A DNA stretch of 20,574 bases from Stentor roeselii (taxonomy: Eukaryota > Ciliophora > Heterotrichea > Heterotrichida > Stentoridae). Position numbers and translations under genes: made by a program. Location of the stretch: the NCBI GenBank assembly GCA_006503475.1, contig RSEH01000423.1, positions 1 to 20,574 on the forward strand. Reading direction: 5' to 3'. This document shows positions 13,987 through 20,574 of the stretch, one piece after another (position 1 is the stretch's first letter; the number at the start of each line of letters is the position of its first letter). A model generated the notes under the pieces. That model was given only the letters and a program-made list of their open reading frames with translations. It made no database searches and was not told the DNA's origin.

Positions 13987-16008
13987 CTAGTTAGCATTAT
14001 TAGAATTGATCAAACTTGCCTTAAGACCTTCAATAACAGTCAACAGGTTCCTTTTATTATAATAAACAACCTGTTTAGAGATAGCATCAAGTAAAATAAT
14101 TTTCCCTTCAGTATACGAGTTGATCTTATTAGAATTTTTCTTCTTAAACATTTTATTGACAGTACTCCTCAACAAATTGACGAGTTTTTCCTCAGCAGCA
14201 GGAGATCTCTGTCTCAAATAAGCAACAACCTCAATCATCACTATCTAAATCTTACATTTTCCATTCCTTTTCGAGAAGTTGCAAGTATTGAGCTGAGTCT
14301 CAAAGCCTTTATTCCTCTTGACAGGCAGCGAAACCAACTCGACCTTGGCCTGAGGCGCAGCAGCTTTGGCAACAGTCGGCAAAGAAATATTCGGATCATC
14401 AGCAATGATGAGATTATCCTTGCTGACCAAAGAACTGATACTTCTAAAAGGGTTTCCGAAGTTGATGGGAAAAACTTTATCTTCTCCAGGCTCTGAATAA
14501 GCATTTCTAAAGACTTCCAACTTGCTCGCAAAAGACAAATAGTCCCCCATTCTCGAAATCGGGACTTCATGTCTGTAGGAATCTCCGAAGAACTGAAGAC
14601 TCATCACTGCTATGGCCCCCTGAATATTTTCTCTTGAAATCGAGAAGATGTCACTGTAAAGGTTATGCTTTTCAAGTTGACAGCAAGTCGCCATTTCTGA
14701 GTGATGCTGTTCTTGGATAATCTTTGAAATTCTGTCCATTTCACTTTTCGCTGTCGTTTCGATTTGCTTCAAGGTTTTCAGTTTTAAAGTTATGTCAGGG
14801 GAGAGAGAAATGGGTGAAGGGAACTTGAGAGAGTTGGGAAGGAAGATTTTCATGGCTTTTATTGCTTTGGTCAGCGGGTACAAGTAGTAGACTGGCAAGT
14901 CTCTTAGGTACTGAACGAACCGGTCCTCGTAGACTCTTGCCTTGTCGTTTTTGACTGTCGGGGACTTGTGGTACTCGAGACATTCCCAGAGTTCTAAGAA
15001 GTTATAACAAAGCACTAGAAACTTGTACCCGGTCTCTTCGAGGGCTATCACTGCGAAAGGGTGAGGATGCTCTTTCATAAACACTGGGATGTAAGAAGGA
15101 CGCACTGGGAAACCACTTACAAATAACTCTTCAAACCTCCGAGTTGAAATTATTCCGTAACAGTCTACTGGGAAGTCCTGTGGAAAGCGAAAATTTGAAT
15201 AAACCACAGACGGCCGGTAGGTGAAAACTGGATTACTCGTACGAGGAAGAAGGCCATTTGAAAAGTTGACAAATTCTTCAGGGATTGGCCAGAAGCTGTT
15301 TTTATTTCTCTTGTCAAGAAGAAGGATCAAAGGAATCGCTTTGTCGTCACTTTCCAGTCTTGCAGTCACGACATGTTCATTCAGGTTTCCAGTGATTTTT
15401 TCACTGATGTTAAGAACGTGACGAAAAGATATGCAAGTGTAATAACCTCCTCCAGTCATTTCTGCCATTTCTTGCACTCGTCTCCAGTCTTTAACTTGAT
15501 AGTTTTCCGCCTGGAAGTTGACAATGAAGAGTCGCTGGTCGTATCTCCAGGCGCCCATTGTGTATTCTGAGGAGTCCTGGGTTTTCCATTCTTCAGGTTT
15601 CAGCTTTTCCACGTGGGAGTCGCTTAAGACTATCACTGCTCCTGCTTCACTTTTTGAAGTGTTCCGCCCGTGGCCGTAGGTGTCGGTGGAAGAAGAATGA
15701 CGGAACATGTTCAGCTGCTTGAAGGCCAGGGCCACTCCGCTGTTTAAGGATATGTTGCTTTCAACTCGCTTTATTGTCGTCAAACATTTCAGAAGGTGGT
15801 ACACGTCGTGCTCCCAGGTCGAACGCACTGGGTATTGACTGTCTGTCAGGATCAAGTGGTACTTGTCATTTGAGTTCTCGTAACCTGAACGCTGACGCGT
15901 TTTTATGAAATGGTCCACTCCTGCTTTCGCACAGTCTAAAAAACTTACACCTTGAGAGGTCTTTTGACCCATTGAAATCGATGTGTCTACCACGAATGCG
16001 ATGTTCAT
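13987..16008 (-). CDS. INTS6: Integrator complex subunit 6, one 15-nt intron
   Basis: Exons 16008-14256 and 14240-13987 splice to 668 residues. INTS6 is part of the Integrator complex, which cleaves snRNA and other nascent transcripts and recruits PP2A. Residues 1-220 form the VWA domain, beginning MNIAFVVDTSISMGQ with the metal-site DxSxS (D8, S10, S12). The INTS6-typical DTYGHGRN segment follows at about 109. A long middle part (to about 560) includes the FPVDCYGI region. Exon 2 supplies the C-terminal helical domain (about 590-668, ending KRNLLTVIEGLKASLINSNN). It resembles the conserved C-terminus shared by animal INTS6, DDX26B and SAGE1. The exon-2 frame looks like a separate 84-residue ORF but is not. 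It is shorter than animal INTS6 (about 890). ATG 16008 follows TATAAAAA. Confidence 0.93.
14241..14255 (-). other. 15-nt intron in INTS6
   Basis: On the minus strand it reads GTAAGATTTAGATAG: GTA start, A at position 10, AG end, phase 1. Retention gives TAG after three more codons. Removal joins RNGK to LMIEVVAYL and adds the family C-terminal domain. Confidence 0.93.
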
Positions 16009-17881
16009 TTTTTATATTTTAGATTGGGTGAATTAGTTTATTGAGTAATGGATAATTAGATTATTTTTGGTAGAAAATTGGAATATAAGATTTTTTCTAC
16101 AATTTTAAAAATACTAAGAGGTATTTAGATTAGATATTTTAGATGAGATATTGATTAAGAAATAGTGGATATTTTTTATTAATTTTTCATGCTGAAGTAT
16201 TTTTATCTTTAATAGCCTTAATTTCTTTTTGCTTGCCTTCTAATTTTTTGAGAGATTTTAGAGTTCTTTCAAGTTTGAAGCTTGTATTAATCTATTCTTG
16301 GAAATTTATTGAAGAAGTAAAATTTTGATTTTACTTTTGTTAAGATTATTCTCAAGGTTTTAAGAATATGCCAATTGGTGATATCTTATTAAAATTTGAT
16401 ATATTCCTAAAACTTTATTAAATCCCTAGTAGAGTGTTCTAATTTAGTCATTTTTTACTTCATCATGGCAATTTAATCATTAATTTGAGATCTGACAAAA
16501 TTCTTAACGAGAGAGCTAGGACTATACTTAAATATCATATACTAAATTTTATCATTTATGATTTTAGTGAGTTGTAAAAAGTAAATGAAGGTTAACTTTA
16601 AAAATTTTAGATTAAATTATTATATCAACATTAGAATTGGCTATCCTGTTTAATTTTTTCAATGGTGGTATTATCTATTAAATATTTTAATATTCTATTC
16701 CGGTTTCTAACAGACAAAATAATAAACTTAACTGAAAGTTTGATACCAATAAATTTAGAAACTCTGGAAGCCTCTTCGATGAAGTGGAGAAACCTTTTGG
16801 TAAAAATCATCAGTAATGACTCGTTAAACAAATTTATAGCATTTGCAATTAAACTCTTAAGTTGTTTCATATAATTATTCAAATTATTGTACTTTCTTAC
16901 ATCTCTGCAGAGATCTTTAGGAATCACATGATACTAAAGAATGCTAAAATAATTCAAATATAATTTTTTTGCTAAAAGAATAGGATAAGATATAGATTCT
17001 TTTAATATTTCAGTATCAAAGCAATCAGAATGAATATTTAACGAAATTAACTTCTAACTATGATTTCTGTTCCTCTTTCATATCTGAACTTTTCAAAGTT
17101 ATCTATATATAAGAGAGTGTTTGCTCAATGATAAACTGATTAAATAAATGATGTAATAACAGAGTTACTTGATTATTTCAACTTTTAGAAATATTCAGAT
17201 GGTTAGTCGTTAGAACTTGATATGATGAAACTGATTTTAAAATGAAGTTCTGTGAGAGATGTTCATAAATATAGTAAAATTTATAAACTAAATTTTCTAG
17301 TATATTTAGACTCAAGGACTTGTCATATCCAGATGTTGAACAAGTATTTAAGGGAATTATGTTGTTTTTAATCATATATTAATTTTTATTAGCTGCACTC
17401 TTAGTGCTCCTCAATTGGCTCTGTTTTGGAAGTGTACTAACTTTGAACAGACTTGATCGAATCATGTCTGATGATTCCATTAATTGAAGATAAGTATAGA
17501 GATTAGTTTAGTTGGATTTTCTAAGTTCATTTATATAAGACCTTAGACCATATTTAAAAACTTTACATAAACTATACCTAATATCCGCAAATTCTCTTGC
17601 CTTAGAGTTAATTTTTCTTTGCAAATTTTTCAAATAGTTGTTTGAAATTCTATGTATTGGTATTGGCTAGCTCATGAAGGACTTCTTTTGAGATAATTTG
17701 TGGAAAATATTAAAAGATTTATATTAAAATATTTGGCTACTCCTTGTAGCAATTTCAAAGGATTTTGTTGTTTAAAATGAACTTCAAAATTAAAATTTCA
17801 AGATTAAAGAGATAATTAAAAATTTTGATAAATTTTAAAAGTATAGAACTTGTCCTTTTTTTTGGAAATCTAATTCTATAA
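16009..17881. other. Strongly AT-rich region without an intact gene
   Basis: About 1.9 kb between the divergent INTS6 and WD40 starts. Base composition drops sharply in GC compared with the left 16 kb. Homopolymer A and T runs are common. I find no tRNA, no satellite-like repeat and no complete gene. The minus strand holds several broken protein-like stretches, listed as a possible pseudogene. Confidence 0.75.
16187..17507 (-). pseudogene. Possible eroded gene in several frames
   Basis: Protein-like stretches follow one another on the minus strand in shifting frames. One begins near 17505 (LMESSDMIRSSLFKVSTLP), crosses a TAA at 17379-17381 and ends in TGA at 17178. A second (LKESISYPILLAKKLYL, a TAG, then a 98-codon ORF 16927-16631 beginning MIPKDLCRDVRKYNN) ends TAA-TGT-TGA. 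A third (LVKNFVRSQIND, TAA, IAMMK, TAA, KMTKLEHSTRDLI) is followed after a frame change by SFKLERTLKSLKKLEGKQK, ending KDKNTSA and TGA at 16187. Stops that break these stretches are mainly TAA or TAG, as expected from CAA/CAG to TAA/TAG decay. No splice-like 15-mers repair the breaks. No family is recognised. It could be AT-rich noise, although a 98-codon ORF is unlikely in such DNA. Confidence 0.35.
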
Positions 17882-20574
17882 ATGGCAAATTCGGGTTCAT
17901 CTATGCTAGCAAGTGAAGAGAAATTCTATAATCCTGAACAAAATGATGTCAGTGAAGCAGATAAGGTACGAAAGAAAATATATAAGTACTACTCGAGGTA
18001 TTCAAAATATCAAGAAAAAGTTTATTCATGGCCAATGAAAGTTTTTGAAGGAAGACATACATATTGGGTATTATGCTGTTCTTACTCTCCCGATGGATTT
18101 TATCTGGCAACTGGATCAGAAACAGTTACAATTTGGAATATACAAGAGCAAAGAGAAGAGTTCACTCTGAATGGGCATTCAAACCGGGTAAACTGTTGTT
18201 CTTACTCTCCTGATGGAAATTATCTAGCATCTGGATCAAAAGACTCAAATCAAAAAGCTGAAATTAAAATTTGGAATATAAAAGAACAAAGAGAAGAGTT
18301 TACTCTAAATGGAAAATCACGTGTATTAAATTTTTGTTGCTACTCTCCTGATGGAAAATATTTGGCAACTAAATCAATTAACAAAATTATTACAATCTGG
18401 AATATCAAAGAAAGAAAAGAAGAGCTCATTCTGTATGGATGTGTGTGCTGCTCTTACTCTCCTGATGGAACTTATCTGGCACTTGGCTCAATAGGCCAAA
18501 GGTTTAAAATTTGGAATCTAAAAGAGCGAAAAAAAGAATTCACTCGAATAGGAAATTCTGATTCGATTATATGCTGTTCTTACTCTCCTGATGGAATTTA
18601 TCTGGCAACTGGATCAGAAGACTCTAATAAAAAATGTGAAATAAAAATTTGGAATATAAAAGAACAAAAAGAAGAGTTCACTCTGAATGAATTTTCAGGT
18701 TATTTATATAGCTGTTCTTATTCTCCTGATGGAAATTATCTGGTTACTATAACAGAAACTGTTAAAATCTGGAATATTAAAGAGCGAAAAGAAGAATTTC
18801 CTGTAGATAAAGTACCAAATTCTATTTTTTGCTATTCTTTCAGTCCTGATGGAACTTATCTGGCTTTAGGATCAAAAGACAACACGGTTAAAATCTGGAA
18901 TATAAAAGAACAAAGAGAAAATCTTAAAATAGAAAATTCATTCTCGGTAAGTGGTTATTCCTACTCTCCTGATGGAAATTATCTGGCAACTGGTACAGAA
19001 TCCTTTAATCAAATCAATAAAATTAAAATCTGGAATATATTAAAGCAAAAAGAAGAGTTCACTCTTAATGGGTATTCGAATTCTTCAAGTCGCCGTTTTT
19101 ACTCTTCAAATGGAAACTATATGGCAACTGGATTAAAAAAAGTTGAAATCTGGAATATTAAAAAGCAAAGTCAAGAGTTCACTCTCAATGGATATTCATA
19201 CGAATCTTACTCTCCTGATGGAAATTATATGGCAACTGGAGTAAACCATTATGAATTTAGAGGTGAAATTATAGTCAAGAAAATAAAAGGTGAATATAAT
19301 TATTTCTATCTACCAGGACATTATAGAATCGTAAATTGCTTTTCTTTCTCTCCTGATGGAAATTATTTGGCATCTGGATCATTAGGCTATCAAGTAAGAG
19401 GAGGTGAAATTAAAATCTGGAATTTAAAAGAGCAAAAAGAAGAATTCACTCTGAATGGGCATTCATCCGAGGTAACCTGTTGTTCTTACTTTTCTGATGG
19501 AAATTATCTTGCAACTGTTTCATATGCGGAGATTATAATCTGGAATATCAAAGAGCGAAGAGAAGAATTCAAACTTTATGGAAGTTCTGAGATAAATTTA
19601 TTAACATTTTCTCCTGATGAAAATTATATGGCTACTGGATCAAAAGAAAAAAATTCGATTCATATCTGGAATATCAAAGAGCGAAGAGAAGAATTTAGTC
19701 TTATAGGGCATTCAAATACAGTAAGTTGCTGCTCTTACTCTTCTGATGGTAATTATCTTGCAACTGGAGCAGAAGACCCTATCCAAATATGTGAAATTAT
19801 TATATGGAATTTAAAAAAGCAAAGAAAAAAAGCTACTCTAAGTGATTATTCATATCGGATTCTTTGCTGTTCTTACTCTCCTGATGGAAATTTTCTGGCA
19901 ACTGGAACAGAAAACTATTTCAAAAGAGGTGAAATAAAAATCTGGAATATTAAAGAAAAAAAAGAAGAGTTCACTCTTGATGCCAATTCAAATTTGGTAA
20001 TTTGCTGTTCTTACTCTCGTGATGGAAATTATCTGGTTACTGGATCAAAAGACAATAGTTTTCAAATCTGGAAGATCAAAAAGCAGAGAGAAGATTTAAA
20101 AATAAATAATAATCCTGAAGAGAACATTAATAATAAAGGTGAAAACTTGAGAGGATTTTTTAAATCTCACAACGCTTTAATTACTAGATTCACAAAAGCT
20201 TCAAAATATGGAATACTAACTATTAAATGTTATGATAATGGAAGTATTTCAGCTTGGAATATTTTAGAGCATAGAGAAGATTTCCTTATTAGTTATGAAA
20301 CATCCAAGCTGATTGGTTTATTCTTTATAGATCATGGAAAAAATATATTATGTGTTTACAAAGACAGTATTTTTAAGATAAGTTATTGGAACAAATTATT
20401 ATTTATTCTACATGATAATCTTTTACGGTGCATCATTCAAAGAAAAGATCTTAAATTACTATTTAAAGATGCAAAAGTAGCTAAATTTATTTTTAATTAT
20501 TACAATAAATATAATCAAAGCAAAGTTAAAATTGAGGAACAACTACAATTAGTTGTTAGTAATATTCTCAAAGG
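17882..20574 (+). CDS. Multi-blade WD40 repeat protein, 3' end outside the window
   Basis: 897 codons stay open from ATG 17882 to the right edge. An in-frame TAA directly before the ATG fixes the start. Residues 1-64 are polar and charged, with no known domain. Residues 65 to about 740 contain 16 clear WD-type blades of about 36-46 residues, with consensus CCSYSPDGNYLATGS, a variable loop, IKIWNIKEQ(R/K)EEF and TLNGHS. Blades 9, 10 and 13 are more divergent, and one or two decayed blades follow (ISAWNILEH). After about 800 the sequence changes to a Lys/Asn/Leu-rich region. It should fold into two or more beta-propellers and act as a scaffold. GC content is clearly lower than in left-hand genes. 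No NACHT, kinase or caspase domain is visible in the part present. All Trp codons are TGG and no TAA or TAG is in frame. Confidence 0.92.
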   Translation, partial: MANSGSSMLASEEKFYNPEQNDVSEADKVRKKIYKYYSRYSKYQEKVYSWPMKVFEGRHTYWVLCCSYSPDGFYLATGSETVTIWNIQEQREEFTLNGHSNRVNCCSYSPDGNYLASGSKDSNQKAEIKIWNIKEQREEFTLNGKSRVLNFCCYSPDGKYLATKSINKIITIWNIKERKEELILYGCVCCSYSPDGTYLALGSIGQRFKIWNLKERKKEFTRIGNSDSIICCSYSPDGIYLATGSEDSNKKCEIKIWNIKEQKEEFTLNEFSGYLYSCSYSPDGNYLVTITETVKIWNIKERKEEFPVDKVPNSIFCYSFSPDGTYLALGSKDNTVKIWNIKEQRENLKIENSFSVSGYSYSPDGNYLATGTESFNQINKIKIWNILKQKEEFTLNGYSNSSSRRFYSSNGNYMATGLKKVEIWNIKKQSQEFTLNGYSYESYSPDGNYMATGVNHYEFRGEIIVKKIKGEYNYFYLPGHYRIVNCFSFSPDGNYLASGSLGYQVRGGEIKIWNLKEQKEEFTLNGHSSEVTCCSYFSDGNYLATVSYAEIIIWNIKERREEFKLYGSSEINLLTFSPDENYMATGSKEKNSIHIWNIKERREEFSLIGHSNTVSCCSYSSDGNYLATGAEDPIQICEIIIWNLKKQRKKATLSDYSYRILCCSYSPDGNFLATGTENYFKRGEIKIWNIKEKKEEFTLDANSNLVICCSYSRDGNYLVTGSKDNSFQIWKIKKQREDLKINNNPEENINNKGENLRGFFKSHNALITRFTKASKYGILTIKCYDNGSISAWNILEHREDFLISYETSKLIGLFFIDHGKNILCVYKDSIFKISYWNKLLFILHDNLLRCIIQRKDLKLLFKDAKVAKFIFNYYNKYNQSKVKIEEQLQLVVSNILK
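18074..20102 (+). repeat. Tandem array of 16 WD40-coding units (about 110-140 bp each)
   Basis: Near-identical DNA such as TCTTACTCTCCTGATGGAAA, TATCTGGCAACTGGA and AAAATCTGGAATAT recurs in every unit. Conservation at synonymous sites suggests recent duplication or ongoing gene conversion. The loop before IW is 4, 10, 6, 6, 10, 4, 6, 10, 4, 11, 11, 5, 7, 10, 10 and 6 residues in blades 1-16, so long loops fall on blades 2, 5, 8, 11 and 14 (plus 10 and 15). Confidence 0.9.

Noticed and set aside
13987-14241. Separate 84-residue minus-strand gene
   Set aside because: A 15-nt GTA...AG sequence at 14241-14255 joins it in frame to INTS6, and it matches the INTS6 C-terminal domain, so it is exon 2.
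16662-16874. 70-codon plus-strand frame in the AT-rich region
   Set aside because: It is the complement of the longer 98-codon minus-strand frame and has no start context or domain.
16187-17507. Present-day TAA/TAG=Gln genetic code
   Set aside because: Recognisable genes in the window (PI synthase, INTS6, SNARE, cyclin, LNR-RING) end in TAA or TAG at the correct family lengths, and the WD40 gene has no in-frame TAA or TAG over 897 codons.
18074-20102. CRISPR-like or satellite repeat array
   Set aside because: The repeats are in frame, encode WD40 blades with a conserved consensus, and vary as protein-coding loops rather than unique spacers.

Overview
The window looks like macronuclear-type nuclear DNA from a heterotrich ciliate, most likely Stentor coeruleus or a close relative. 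Three features seen in the sequence point this way. (1) Genes are packed very tightly. (2) Five reading frames are rejoined by removing exactly 15 nt of the form GTA(N)6A(N)3AG, and in four of the five gaps the repair restores a recognisable family motif or a known C-terminal domain (the fifth lies in a coiled-coil gene). (3) The genetic code appears standard: TAA, TAG and TGA all end genes, and Gln and Trp use CAA/CAG and TGG. Tiny 15-nt introns with a standard code are known from Stentor; the species name is an inference.

Layout. 1-367 is a 5' fragment of a minus-strand gene that leaves the window. 514-657 is a three-copy 48-bp tandem repeat running into the 3' end of a secreted, probably GPI-anchored cysteine-rich surface protein (minus, 648-2660). 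A divergent coiled-coil gene with one intron follows (2915-3847, plus), then about 0.8 kb of AT-rich spacer. 4654-5739 encodes a PB1-like domain followed by four helix-turn-helix-like repeats. It converges, 12 bp apart, on phosphatidylinositol synthase (minus, 5752-6420, two introns). That gene shares a 60-bp divergent promoter with a mitotic cyclin (6481-7323). Next come an unknown minus-strand gene with an LGGLGP motif (7404-8135) and a large TPR-like protein (8277-10637, minus).

10859-11536 encodes a two-LNR, single-TM, RING-H2 receptor-like E3 ligase (one intron). It is 5 bp from a convergent unknown gene (11542-12360). Then come a Qc-type SNARE with His at the zero layer (12398-13036, minus), two small plus-strand genes that may encode mitochondrial proteins (13086-13583, 13597-13986), and Integrator subunit 6 (13987-16008, minus, one intron). 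The INTS6 stop codon directly abuts the stop of the preceding convergent gene.

From about 16.0 kb the DNA becomes much more AT-rich. 16009-17881 has no intact gene, but its minus strand holds several frameshifted, stop-interrupted stretches that look like an eroded gene. From 17882 to the right edge runs a plus-strand WD40 ORF, incomplete at its 3' end, with 16 clear blades that show a three-blade higher-order period.

The genes are mostly unrelated eukaryotic housekeeping functions (lipid synthesis, cell cycle, vesicle fusion, snRNA/transcription processing, ubiquitin ligation) mixed with lineage-specific proteins. No operon-like logic links them. The most unusual items are the LNR-RING architecture, the PB1 plus four-HTH protein, the His zero-layer SNARE, the zero-gap convergent stops and the eroded AT-rich segment next to a recently amplified WD40 array.
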